NCBI GenBank assembly: GCA_047974625.1
Contig: JBKECK010000068.1
Location: 1-64,000, forward strand
DNA from: CADEDH01 sp047974625
Lineage (GTDB): Bacteria; Actinomycetota; Acidimicrobiia; Acidimicrobiales; SZUA-35
Direction of reading: 5' to 3'
DNA: 64,000 bases
A model generated the notes under the pieces. It did no database searches. It saw only the letters and a program-made list of their open reading frames with translations, and had not been told where the DNA came from. The position numbers and the translations under genes were made by a program. Of the stretch, positions 47,144 to 55,158 are shown piece after piece. Every line of letters starts with the position of its first letter. Position 1 is the stretch's first letter.

Positions 47144-49992
47144 CCGACGCGTTCGTCGACCGCCATATCGGCCCCAGCCCCGCCGACGAAGGCAAGATGC
47201 TCGCCGACCTGGGCTACACGTCGGCCCGGGAACTGCTCGCGGCCGCGGTCCCCGACACGATCCGCCAACACGACGATCTCACCATCGGCGACGCGATGGG
47301 TGAGGCGGACGCCCTGGCCGAGGTGCGGGCGTTGGCCGACGCCAACCAGGTGTTCCGATCCCTGATCGGGATGGGCTGGAACGATTGCGTCACCCCGGCG
47401 GTGCTGCGCCGGAACCTGATGGAGAACCCGGCCTGGTACACCAGCTACACCCCGTACCAGCCCGAGATCAGTCAGGGCCGGCTGGAGATGTTGCTGACCT
47501 TCCAGACCATGGTGGCCGATCTGACGGGCTGCGAGATCGCCAACGCGTCCATGCTCGACGATGCCACCGCGGCGGCCGAGGCCATGACGATGCTCCGCCG
47601 CCTGGCCCGCACCGGGCGCGACGGGTTCTTCGTCGACGCCGGCTGCCACCCCCAGACCCTGGCCGTCATGACCACCCGGGCCCGACCCCTCGGGATCGAC
47701 CTGGTCGTTGGCGATCCCGCCGTCGACCTGGTGCCCGACGAGGTGTACGGGGCCCTGCTGGCCCACCCGTCGTCCACCGGGGAGATCCGACCGCTGGAAC
47801 CGGTGATCGCCGACCTCCACGGGGCCGGGGCCATGGTGGCGGTGACCACCGACCTGCTGGCCTGCTGCCTGCTCACCCCGCCCGGGGAACTGGGCGCCGA
47901 CGTGGTGGTGGGCTCGGCCCAGCGGTTCGGGGTGCCCATGGGGTTCGGCGGCCCCAACGCCGGGTTCATGGCCACCGCCCAGCGCCACGCCCGATCCCTG
48001 CCCGGCCGCCTCGTCGGGGTGACCATCGACTCGGCGGGCGGCCCCGCCTACCGGCTCGCCCTGCAGACCCGGGAGCAGCACATCCGGCGGGAGAAGGCCA
48101 CGTCGAACATCTGCACCGCCCAGGCCCTGCTGGCCAACCTGGCCGCGGCCTACGCGGCCTGGCACGGCCCGGACGGCCTCACCGCCATCGCCACCCGGAT
48201 CCACGGGCTCACCGCCGACACGGCCCAGGCCGTCGCCGCCCGGGGCCTCGCTGTCAACGACACCTTCTTCGACACCCTCACCGTGACCGTCCCGGGGCGG
48301 GCCGGGGCCGTGGTGGCCGCCGCCGCCGCCCGGCGGATCAACCTGCGCCCGATCGACGCCGACCGGTTCGGGCTCAGCTACGACGAGACCAGCACGCCTG
48401 ACCTGGTGGCCGACGTCCTGGCCGCCATCGACGAGGGTGCCGTGGCCCCGGCCGGGAACCCGGGGGCGGCCCCCGGCGGCGGGCTCCCCACCGGCATCCC
48501 GACCGGGGCGACCCGCACCTCGGCGTTCCTGGCCCATCCCAACTTCCACCGCTTCCGCACCGAGCACGAGATGCTCCGCTGGTTGCGCCGCCTCGGCGAC
48601 CGTGACCTGTCTCTCGACCGCACCATGATCCCTCTCGGTAGCTGCACCATGAAGCTCAACGCGGCGGCCGAGATGGAGCCGATCAGCTGGCCCGGATTCG
48701 CCGGCATCCACCCGTTCGCCCCCGCCGACCAGACCGCCGGCTACCGGAAGCTGATCGCCGACCTCGAGGTCATGCTGGTGGACATCACTGGCTACGACCG
48801 GGTGTCCCTGCAACCCAACGCGGGCAGCCAGGGCGAATACGCCGGCCTGCTGGCCATCCGCCGCTACCTCGACGACCGGGGCGAGGGCCACCGCGACGTC
48901 TGCCTGATCCCCTCGTCGGCGCACGGCACCAACGCGGCGTCGGCGGTGTTGGCCGGGATGCGGGTCGTGGTGGTGGCCTGCGACGACGACGGCAACATCG
49001 ACCTCGACGATCTGCGAGCCAAACTGTCGGCCCACCACGGCGAGGTCGCCGCCCTCATGATCACTTACCCCTCCACCCACGGAGTCTATGAGGAGACCGT
49101 GGTGGAGGTCTGCGACCTGGTCCACCGGGCCGGCGGGCAGGTGTACACCGACGGGGCCAACCTGAACGCCCTCGTCGGGGCGGCCCGGCCGGGCCGGTTC
49201 GGCTCCGACGTCAGCCACCTGAATCTCCACAAGACGTTCTGCATCCCGCACGGTGGGGGTGGACCCGGGGTCGGCCCGGTGGCGGTGGCCGCCCACCTGG
49301 CCCCCTATCTGCCGGGTCACCCGGTGGTCACCGACCCCGAGATCGGACCCGACGGGGCGGTCTCAGCGGCCCCGTGGGGTTCGGCCGGCATCCTGCCCAT
49401 CTCGTGGATGTACATCACCATGATGGGGGCCGAGGGTCTGCGTCGGGCCACCGAGGTGGCCGTGCTGGCCGCCAACTATGTGGCCGCCCGGCTCAACGAG
49501 CACTTCCCGGTGCTCTACACCGGCGCCCACGGCCTGGTGGCCCACGAGTGCATCATCGACCTCCGGCCGATCACGGCCAGCACCGGGGTGACCAACGACG
49601 ACGTGGCCAAGCGCCTGGCCGACTACGGCTTCCACGCCCCGACCATGTCGTTCCCGGTGGCCGGGACCCTCATGATCGAGCCGACCGAGAGCGAGAGCCT
49701 GGCCGAGCTCGACCGATTCTGCGACGCCATGATCGCCATCCGCCAGGAGATCGAGGAGGTGGCCTCGGGGACCGTGGCCGTGGAGGATTCGGTGCTCCGG
49801 CACGCTCCGCACACCGCGGCGGTGGTCATGGCCGACGAATGGAACCGGGCCTACAGCCGTCGTCGGGCGGCGTTCCCGCTCGCCGGGATGGAGGTCGACA
49901 AGTACTTCTGTCCGGTGGGCCGGGTCGACAATGCCCACGGTGACCGCAACCTGAGCTGCTCCTGCCCCCCGCTCGACGCCTACGAGGGCTGA
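47140..49992 (+). CDS. gcvP: Glycine dehydrogenase (decarboxylating) P protein, single-chain form
   Basis: 950 residues, the single-chain length rather than split GcvPA/GcvPB. It starts FVDRHIGPSPADEGKMLADLGY as in the family. The active part includes LGSCTMKLNAAAEMEPISWP, QPNAGSQGEYAGLLAIRRY, SSAHGTNAASAVLAG, VYTDGANLNALVG and the PLP Lys at about residue 698 in HLNLHKTFCIPHGGGGPG. It decarboxylates glycine and loads aminomethyl onto lipoyl-GcvH. Expression is probably shared with gcvT and its leader. Confidence 0.97.
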   Translation: MTDAFVDRHIGPSPADEGKMLADLGYTSARELLAAAVPDTIRQHDDLTIGDAMGEADALAEVRALADANQVFRSLIGMGWNDCVTPAVLRRNLMENPAWYTSYTPYQPEISQGRLEMLLTFQTMVADLTGCEIANASMLDDATAAAEAMTMLRRLARTGRDGFFVDAGCHPQTLAVMTTRARPLGIDLVVGDPAVDLVPDEVYGALLAHPSSTGEIRPLEPVIADLHGAGAMVAVTTDLLACCLLTPPGELGADVVVGSAQRFGVPMGFGGPNAGFMATAQRHARSLPGRLVGVTIDSAGGPAYRLALQTREQHIRREKATSNICTAQALLANLAAAYAAWHGPDGLTAIATRIHGLTADTAQAVAARGLAVNDTFFDTLTVTVPGRAGAVVAAAAARRINLRPIDADRFGLSYDETSTPDLVADVLAAIDEGAVAPAGNPGAAPGGGLPTGIPTGATRTSAFLAHPNFHRFRTEHEMLRWLRRLGDRDLSLDRTMIPLGSCTMKLNAAAEMEPISWPGFAGIHPFAPADQTAGYRKLIADLEVMLVDITGYDRVSLQPNAGSQGEYAGLLAIRRYLDDRGEGHRDVCLIPSSAHGTNAASAVLAGMRVVVVACDDDGNIDLDDLRAKLSAHHGEVAALMITYPSTHGVYEETVVEVCDLVHRAGGQVYTDGANLNALVGAARPGRFGSDVSHLNLHKTFCIPHGGGGPGVGPVAVAAHLAPYLPGHPVVTDPEIGPDGAVSAAPWGSAGILPISWMYITMMGAEGLRRATEVAVLAANYVAARLNEHFPVLYTGAHGLVAHECIIDLRPITASTGVTNDDVAKRLADYGFHAPTMSFPVAGTLMIEPTESESLAELDRFCDAMIAIRQEIEEVASGTVAVEDSVLRHAPHTAAVVMADEWNRAYSRRRAAFPLAGMEVDKYFCPVGRVDNAHGDRNLSCSCPPLDAYEG

Positions 49993-50039
49993 CCGTTCCG
50001 CCGGAGCCCATGCCGCGCGCGCGACCCGGGGACAGGCCG

Positions 50040-51023
50040 TCAGCCCACCGAGGATCGGAAGGCCCGGGACAGCAGGGGACTCTTGGCCTTGAGCTGGGCC
50101 GGTTCGTCCTCGTCGTCGAAGTGGTGGTGCCAGGGGAACTTGTCGTCGTCGGTTCCGGCGGCCGTGTCATTGGTGCCGGTGCCACCACCGGCCGTGTTGC
50201 CAGAGCCGGTGCCACCACCGGCCGTGTCACTGGTGCCGGTGTTGCCGATCGCCGTGGCCTCATCGTCCGCGGCGCCCCGACCCCGGCGGGTTTCGACCGG
50301 ATCGTCCACCCGGTCGCGCCGGCGGGTGGGGCGACCGTGCAGGATGTGCCCGGCGGCCGTGGGGACCGCCGCCCCGGTTGGATCTGGGACGGGGCGGGCT
50401 TCGCCCGGCTCGACGTCGAACCGGGCGGCGACAGGTTCCCGGACGGCGGGATCCTGGGCGGCACGGCGACCGGCGGAGCGGTCCGAGCCGACCGAGACAT
50501 CCAGGTCGGCCAGACGGCGCGACACCGAGAACCGGAGCGGGTCGGTGTGCTCCGCCGGTTCGGAGCCGTCGCCCTCATCGTCACGGTGGCCACCGACGGC
50601 CTGACCGTCGTGGCGGCGGGCCGGACGCGACGTGGGCGCCGAGGCCGCACCCTCGGAGGGAGCCGTATCGGCACGATCACGGCCCGAGTGGGGGCGGTCC
50701 GGAGGGGCCGTTCTCCGGAACAGGGACTGTTCGCCCCGGGAGGCGGGGCGAAGCCGAACGGGATCCTGGGGTGATTCGAGGATCTCGCCCGTCTGGGGAC
50801 CGATCGGGTGGACCGGGGCCAGGGGCGCCCGATGCTCACTCCGCAGGTCGTTCATGGTCCAGCCCATCGGTGGCGTGGTGGCGTCCGCGTGCTGGGGGCA
50901 CAGCCCGATGCCGTCCCGGCTGACGCGGGGATCGACCAGAGAGATGGTCATCGACGGCGCGTCGATCTGGAGTGTCGCCGTGGACTCGCGTCCGCATCCT
51001 GGGCGCCCGCATAGAAACACCAC
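50040..51023 (-). CDS. DUF3499 family protein with long disordered tail
   Basis: 327 residues. Only the first 70 residues form the DUF3499 module: FLCGRPGCGRESTATLQID with CxxxxC and the later LCPQHADATTPPMGWTM give a likely zinc-binding Cys/Cys/Cys/His set. The remaining 250 residues are Arg/Asp/Gly/Thr-rich and low complexity, including a 30-bp repeat, and end in LLSRAFRSSVG. The function is unknown and the family is Actinobacteria-specific. The start is GTG 51023 with a leaderless-type -10 box; a second GTG follows at once. Confidence 0.8.
   Translation of the reverse strand: MVFLCGRPGCGRESTATLQIDAPSMTISLVDPRVSRDGIGLCPQHADATTPPMGWTMNDLRSEHRAPLAPVHPIGPQTGEILESPQDPVRLRPASRGEQSLFRRTAPPDRPHSGRDRADTAPSEGAASAPTSRPARRHDGQAVGGHRDDEGDGSEPAEHTDPLRFSVSRRLADLDVSVGSDRSAGRRAAQDPAVREPVAARFDVEPGEARPVPDPTGAAVPTAAGHILHGRPTRRRDRVDDPVETRRGRGAADDEATAIGNTGTSDTAGGGTGSGNTAGGGTGTNDTAAGTDDDKFPWHHHFDDEDEPAQLKAKSPLLSRAFRSSVG
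50161..50250 (-). repeat. In-frame 30-bp repeat in the DUF3499 tail
   Basis: GCCGTGT recurs at 50161, 50191 and 50221 (30-bp period, plus-strand reading). It encodes Gly/Thr/Asn-rich decapeptides such as SDTAGGGTGS on the minus strand. Confidence 0.75.
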
Positions 51024-51029
51024 GCGATC

Positions 51030-51035
51030 AACTTA
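51030..51035 (-). promoter_or_regulatory. Leaderless-type -10 box (TAAGTT)
   Basis: Minus-strand TAAGTT is 6 nt before the DUF3499 GTG at 51023. Confidence 0.45.
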
Positions 51036-51065
51036 GCAGTTCAGGTTCGCTCCATCGGTCACCAA

Positions 51066-51120
51066 GGACGTCAGAGCCCCTCGAACGCCGCGGCAGTGCG
51101 CTCGAGGGGCTCTGACGTCC
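51066..51120. terminator. Large perfect inverted repeat downstream of hsp20
   Basis: GGACGTCAGAGCCCCTCGA (51066-51084) and its exact reverse complement (51102-51120) form 19-bp arms around a 17-nt loop. A second hairpin, CCGGGGGC-gattcc-GCCCCCGG, abuts at 51119-51140. Together they end the leftward hsp20 transcript and insulate the DUF3499 promoter. Confidence 0.75.
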
Positions 51121-51198
51121 GGGGGCGATTCCGCCCCCGGACCGACCGGGGTGGACCGTGCCGGGGAACACGGACCGACCAGCGATCGGATCGCCCGG

Positions 51199-51645
51199 TC
51201 AGCTGACCGTGTCGACCTCGGCCGGGACCGTCTCGGCGCCGAGCGCCGGACCGTTGACCTGGACGGCGATCTTGCGGGGCTTGGCCGCCTCGGCCACCGG
51301 GATCCGCAGGGTCAGCACCCCGTGGTCGTAATCCGCCTCGATGTCCTGGCCGTTGAGGCCCTCACCGAGATGGACCTGCCGGCGGAACGCGCCCTGGGCC
51401 CGCTCCGAGGTGTACACCTGGTCGCCCTCAGACCGTGACCAGTGGCGCTCGCCGCTGATGGTCAGGACGCTGCGCTCCACATTGACGTCGAGCGAATCGG
51501 GGGCGACGCCGGGCATGTCGATGTGGACCCACACGTTGGAACCGCGACGGTACGCGTCCATGGGGAGAACCTGGCCGGTGGCGGCGTCACCGGACACCAG
51601 GCGGCTGAATACGGAGTTGAAGAACGGATCATTCTGCAAGAGCAC
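51199..51645 (-). CDS. Small heat-shock protein, Hsp20/alpha-crystallin family
   Basis: 148 residues. The start is GTG 51645 because AAGGAG (complement of 51654-51659) sits 8 nt upstream and the product begins LLQNDPFFNSVFSRL as family members do; an upstream ATG frame from 51714 would overlap this site. The alpha-crystallin domain runs from MDAYRRGSNVWVHIDMPGV through SLDVNVERSVLTISGERHW to the I-x-I-like end GVLTLRIPVAEAAKPRKIAV. It holds unfolding proteins in soluble oligomers. Confidence 0.93.
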   Translation of the reverse strand: MLLQNDPFFNSVFSRLVSGDAATGQVLPMDAYRRGSNVWVHIDMPGVAPDSLDVNVERSVLTISGERHWSRSEGDQVYTSERAQGAFRRQVHLGEGLNGQDIEADYDHGVLTLRIPVAEAAKPRKIAVQVNGPALGAETVPAEVDTVS

Positions 51646-51734
51646 GGAAACCACTCCTTGGTCGGGCCGGACCGGAGGGCCAACTGGTCCTCCCAGCTGT
51701 GTCTCCGACGGCACTTCACCTGTTGATAGAAGTC

Positions 51735-51764
51735 ATGATACGGACCAGACCAATTTCTTGACAA
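51735..51764 (-). promoter_or_regulatory. Sigma70-type promoter of hsp20
   Basis: Minus strand: -35 TTGTCA (51759-51764) and -10 TATCAT (51735-51740) with an 18-bp spacer. This leaves a leader of about 80 nt before GTG 51645. No clear HAIR or CIRCE palindrome overlaps it. Confidence 0.6.
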
Positions 51765-51906
51765 CTATCGACTTAGATTTTCTGACTCGATTGACAGGTG
51801 CCAGAACTGGGGTGTCGCGGTAACCTCGTGGCCCAGTGCTCAACCCTCCCCTTCCCCCCGGCGCAGCCACCTCCAGTAACGGGTCGCGTCCGCCGATGCT
51901 TACGAG

Positions 51907-52842
51907 ATGAACCATCCCGCGCTCGCCGATCAGGCCCCCAGCGTCACCCCCTACGGGGCCCGGCACGTGCCGCCAGCCGGAGTCCCGGCCCGGGCCCGCG
52001 CGGTGGCCCGCCGGCTGATCCGCCGCTACGGCATGCTCACGGCGGGGGCCCGCATCGGCCCCGACTACCTGATCATCGGCACCAAGCGGGGCGGGACGAC
52101 CTCGCTGGCCCGCTGGTTGCTCGACCACCCCCAGGTCCAGTCCCTGTTCCCGGCCCGGGAGACCCGCAAGGGCACCTACTACTTCGACGTGAACTACGCC
52201 CGAGGCGAGGCCTGGTATCGCTCCCACTTCCCCACCCGGGTGGCCCACGCCCGGGCCGAAGTGCGGGCCGGGCGCCCCCTCCAGGTTGGGGAAGCCACCC
52301 CCTACTACCTGCACCACCCCCACGCCCCGGTACGGGCCCGCCGCCTGGCCCCGGACGCCAGGATCATCGCCCTGCTCCGCAACCCGGTCGACCGGGCCCA
52401 CGGCCACTGGGCCGAGCGCCACCGACAGGGGGTGGAGACGCTCGACTTCGACGCCGCCCTGGCCGCGGAACCGGGCCGCCTCGCCGGTGAGGAGGCCCGG
52501 ATGCTCGTCGACCCGAGCTACGTGAGCTTCGCCCACCAGCATTTCTCCTACGTCGACCAGGGCCGCTACGCCCGCGGCCTGGAACGTTGGATGACGGCGT
52601 ACCCCGAGGAGCAGCTGATGGTCGTCCGCAGCGAGGACCTCTACGCCGACCCGATGGCCGTCTACCGGGAGGTCCTCGTCTTTCTCGGCCTGGACGACCA
52701 CCGGCCCGACGCCCTCGTGGCCTGGAACAACCGCTCCCGTGACGACCTCCCACCCGAGACCCGGGCCCACCTGACCGACCTGCTCGCCCCCGACGTCGCC
52801 GCCACCGAAGCCCTGCTGGGCCGATCGATGGAGTGGCTGTGA
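51907..52842 (+). CDS. PAPS-dependent sulfotransferase, first of pair
   Basis: 311 residues. The 5'-phosphosulfate loop is YLIIGTKRGGTTSLARWLLDHP, and the 3'-phosphate motif is IIALLRNPVDRAHGHWAERHRQG. EATPYYLHHPHAPVRA and MVVRSEDLYADPMAVYREVLVFLGL complete the family pattern (heparan/NodH-like carbohydrate sulfotransferases). It transfers sulfate from PAPS to a hydroxyl or amine. No membrane helix is seen, so it is probably cytosolic. It is coupled to a second sulfotransferase gene by GTGA. PAPS would come from cysDNC at 8.6-11.4 kb. Confidence 0.88.
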   Translation: MNHPALADQAPSVTPYGARHVPPAGVPARARAVARRLIRRYGMLTAGARIGPDYLIIGTKRGGTTSLARWLLDHPQVQSLFPARETRKGTYYFDVNYARGEAWYRSHFPTRVAHARAEVRAGRPLQVGEATPYYLHHPHAPVRARRLAPDARIIALLRNPVDRAHGHWAERHRQGVETLDFDAALAAEPGRLAGEEARMLVDPSYVSFAHQHFSYVDQGRYARGLERWMTAYPEEQLMVVRSEDLYADPMAVYREVLVFLGLDDHRPDALVAWNNRSRDDLPPETRAHLTDLLAPDVAATEALLGRSMEWL

Positions 52843-53813
52843 CCACCTCCCCCCGACCCTCGCCGGAGACCGAACCGGACGGTGGGTGCCAACGGGTGCT
52901 GTTCATCGGCGGCCTCGGCCGGTCGGGCTCCACCCTGATCGAGAAGCTCCTAAACGAGCTCCCCTGGATGGTGTCGGTGGGCGAGACCGTCCACCTGTGG
53001 GAACGGGGCCTCCGCAACGACGAGCTGTGCGGCTGCGGGCTGCCGTTCTCCGCCTGTCCCCACTGGACCGCCATCGGCGACGCCGGCTTCGGGGGCTGGG
53101 ACCAGGTCGACGTGGAGGCGGCCATCGCGGCCCGCTGGCGGGAGGACCGGACCCGCCGGATGCCCCTCATCCTGGCCCGCCACCGCATCGGCTCCCCCAC
53201 CCGGGCCCAGGCCGAATATCTGGACCTGCTCCGCCCCGTCCTCCAGGCGGCTGGACGTCTCGGCGGGCCGCGGTCGGTGGTGCTCGAATCCTCGAAACAC
53301 CTGTCCACCGGGGCCCTGTTGGCCCTGGATCCCGCCCTAGACGTCCGGGTGCTCCACCTGGTGCGGGACCCCCGGGGGGTGGCGTACTCGTGGACCAAGA
53401 CGGTGTCGCGGCCCGAGACCGACGGCGAGCTGATGCCCACCTACCGGCCGAGCCGCACCGCCGGCCGCTGGGTCACCGACAACACCGGTTTCGAGCTGCT
53501 CGGCGTGGGGGTGCCCACCATGCGGCTCCGCTACGAGGACTTCCTCGACGACCCGGCCGGACAGCTCCGCCGGATCGTCGAGTTCGCCGGCGTCCCCCCG
53601 GACACCGAGGTCGATCTCGGCTTCCTCGAGGGCACCACCGCTCACCTCGGTCGGCCGATGCACTCGATCGCCGGCAACCCGATGCGGTTCGGCCAACAGG
53701 ACCTCGAGTTGCGGGCCGACACCGGCTGGAGGGACGGGCTCCAGCCGGCGGCCCGCCGGGTCGTGGAGCGGATCACCACGCCGGTCCGCGTCCGCTACGG
53801 CTACCGCGACTGA
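52839..53813 (+). CDS. PAPS-dependent sulfotransferase, second of pair
   Basis: 324 residues from GTG 52839 (overlapping the previous stop); GTG 52833 is an alternative. The loop VLFIGGLGRSGSTLIEKLLNEL binds the 5'-phosphosulfate; VRVLHLVRDPRGVAYSWTKTV carries the 3'-phosphate Arg/Ser set. MRLRYEDFLDDPAGQLRRIVEFAGV is typical of the C-terminal part. A Cys-rich insert (NDELCGCGLPFSACPHW) is unusual and may bind metal. It shares little with the first copy outside the PAPS motifs, so the two probably act on different acceptors or positions. Confidence 0.87.
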   Translation: MTTSPRPSPETEPDGGCQRVLFIGGLGRSGSTLIEKLLNELPWMVSVGETVHLWERGLRNDELCGCGLPFSACPHWTAIGDAGFGGWDQVDVEAAIAARWREDRTRRMPLILARHRIGSPTRAQAEYLDLLRPVLQAAGRLGGPRSVVLESSKHLSTGALLALDPALDVRVLHLVRDPRGVAYSWTKTVSRPETDGELMPTYRPSRTAGRWVTDNTGFELLGVGVPTMRLRYEDFLDDPAGQLRRIVEFAGVPPDTEVDLGFLEGTTAHLGRPMHSIAGNPMRFGQQDLELRADTGWRDGLQPAARRVVERITTPVRVRYGYRD

Positions 53814-53822
53814 CGGCCCAAT

Positions 53823-53886
53823 CCGCGGCCCTCCAGCGAGGGCCTCACCGCCCGCGGCCCTCCAGCGAGGGCCTCACCGCCCGCGG
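53823..53886. repeat. 29-bp tandem repeat with GGCCCTC-CAGC-GAGGGCC hairpins
   Basis: CCGCGGCCCTCCAGCGAGGG recurs at 53823 and 53852, with a partial third copy at 53881. Each unit has a perfect 7-bp stem and carries GGCCTCACCGCC. The stop codon of the leftward ATL gene (TCA, 53874-53876) lies inside the second GGCCTCA. It is positioned as a bidirectional terminator between the convergent sulfotransferase and ATL genes. Confidence 0.85.
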
Positions 53887-54191
53887 CTCGTCGCCGCCCC
53901 GCCCCAGCCCACGACGTGCCCGTCGCGGCAGCGCACCCCCTCGGCGGCCAGGAGCCCGGCGTGCCGGTCCGGGTCGTGGGGGATCAGCCGGCCCGACGCG
54001 GTGACCACCCGCCACCACGGCACGTCGTGGAGCCGGCCCAGCAGGTTGCCCACGGCCCGGGCCGCCCCCGGATAGCCGGCCTCGGCCGCCACCTCGCCGT
54101 AGGTCACCACGTCGCCGGGCCCGGTGGAGCGCAGCACCCGGACCACGGCCGCGTCGAACCCGGCGGCCGGGACGGTCGGGTCAGGCGTCAT
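53874..54191 (-). CDS. Alkyltransferase-like (ATL) DNA-repair protein
   Basis: 105 residues. It is the MGMT DNA-binding domain alone: FDAAVVRVLRSTGPGDVVTYGEVA, GYPGAARAVGNLLGRLHDVPWWRVV. The active-site PCHRV of methyltransferases is PWWRV here, so it cannot accept an alkyl group. ATL proteins bind O6-alkylguanine and flag it for nucleotide-excision repair. The start at 54191 overlaps the HD gene end by 11 bp; GTG 54209 is possible. The C-terminal SRGR is encoded by a tandem repeat that also supplies the stop. Confidence 0.9.
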   Translation of the reverse strand: MTPDPTVPAAGFDAAVVRVLRSTGPGDVVTYGEVAAEAGYPGAARAVGNLLGRLHDVPWWRVVTASGRLIPHDPDRHAGLLAAEGVRCRDGHVVGWGGAATSRGR

Positions 54192-55110
54192 CGGTGGCCG
54201 GCCGGTCACGGTCCGCCCACCACGCGTCGAGTCGGGAGCGGACCTCGGGTTCGGGCAGGACTCCTTCGGTCCGCTTCAGCTCCAGCAGGTGGGCGAGGGC
54301 CTCGCCGACCGCGGGCCCACCGTCGATGCCGAGGTGCTCCATCACGGCCCGGCCGTCCATCTGGGGGCGTTCCGCGGCCCGGCGCTCCTCCTGGGCCAGG
54401 GCGAGGATCCGCTGCTCCAGCTCGTCGATCTGGCGTTGCAGCCGTTCGGCCTTGGCCTTGTTGCGTGTGGTGCAGTCGCAACGCACCAGCTCGTTGAGGT
54501 GGCCGAGCAGGTGGCCGGCGTCCCGCGCGTAGCGGCGCACGGCGGCGTCCGACCAGCCGTCCGCGTAGCCCTTGAACCGGCCCGACAGGCGGACCAGTTC
54601 GGTCACATCGGCCACCCGGGCCCGGTCGAACCCGAGCTCCCGGAGCCGGGCCCGCGTCATCTTGGCCCCTACCGCCTCGTGATGCCGGAAGGTGACCCCG
54701 CCGTGGCGGAACGACCGGGTGGCCGGCTTGCCGACATCGTGGAAGAGGGCGGCCAGGCGGATGGTGAGCTCGGGGCGGGTCTTGGCCGTCACCGCGATGG
54801 TGTGGGCCAGGACGTCCTTGTGCCGGTGGATGGGGTCCTGTTCCAGCCGGAGGGCGGGGAGTTCGGGGACGATCTCCTCGGCCAGGCCGGTGTCGCAGAT
54901 CGACCACAACCCGGAGGTGGGGTCGTCGGCCAGGAGGACCTCGGTGAGCCGTTCCCGTCGTTCGGCCGGGGACCGATCGGTGACCACCTCGAGCAGACCG
55001 ACCGGGGTCCGGCGCCGGGGCGGGGCGCCCCGGCCTCCCCCGCCGGTCGGCGGGGCGTCCGTGGTCTGTTCGGTTGCCACCTGACTGACTGCCACCTGGT
55101 CACGTGCCAC
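54181..55110 (-). CDS. HD-domain protein matching the C-terminal half of CCA-adding enzymes, nucleotidyltransferase head absent
   Basis: 309 residues. From about residue 55 it follows the tail of actinobacterial tRNA nucleotidyltransferases: LTEVLLADDPTSGLWSICDTGLA, LPALRLEQDPIHRHKDVLAHT, RLAALFHDVGKPATR, FRHHEAVGAKM, RRYARDAGHLLGHLNELVRCDCTTRNKAKA (split as RYARDAG and DCTTRNKAKA) and MEHLGIDGGPAVGEALAHLL. The HD metal residues are present. The catalytic head (GGxVRD, DxD) is missing; the first 50 residues are low complexity. It may be a phosphohydrolase acting on tRNA ends or 2',3'-cyclic phosphates (inference). Confidence 0.82.
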   Translation of the reverse strand: MARDQVAVSQVATEQTTDAPPTGGGGRGAPPRRRTPVGLLEVVTDRSPAERRERLTEVLLADDPTSGLWSICDTGLAEEIVPELPALRLEQDPIHRHKDVLAHTIAVTAKTRPELTIRLAALFHDVGKPATRSFRHGGVTFRHHEAVGAKMTRARLRELGFDRARVADVTELVRLSGRFKGYADGWSDAAVRRYARDAGHLLGHLNELVRCDCTTRNKAKAERLQRQIDELEQRILALAQEERRAAERPQMDGRAVMEHLGIDGGPAVGEALAHLLELKRTEGVLPEPEVRSRLDAWWADRDRPATDDA

Positions 55111-55158
55111 TTGCTGCTTGCCTACCTGCTCGATCGCCGTCCGGTCGGACCTCCCAGG

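Noticed and set aside
47119..49320. Long minus-strand open frame of over 700 codons opposite gcvP
   Set aside because: GC-rich antisense shadow; composition is Gly/Val/His/Asp-biased low complexity and the plus strand carries an unmistakable gcvP.
51646..51780. HAIR or CIRCE heat-shock operator upstream of hsp20
   Set aside because: No CTTGAGT-N7-ACTCAAG or TTAGCACTC-N9-GAGTGCTAA palindrome; only a standard promoter is supported.
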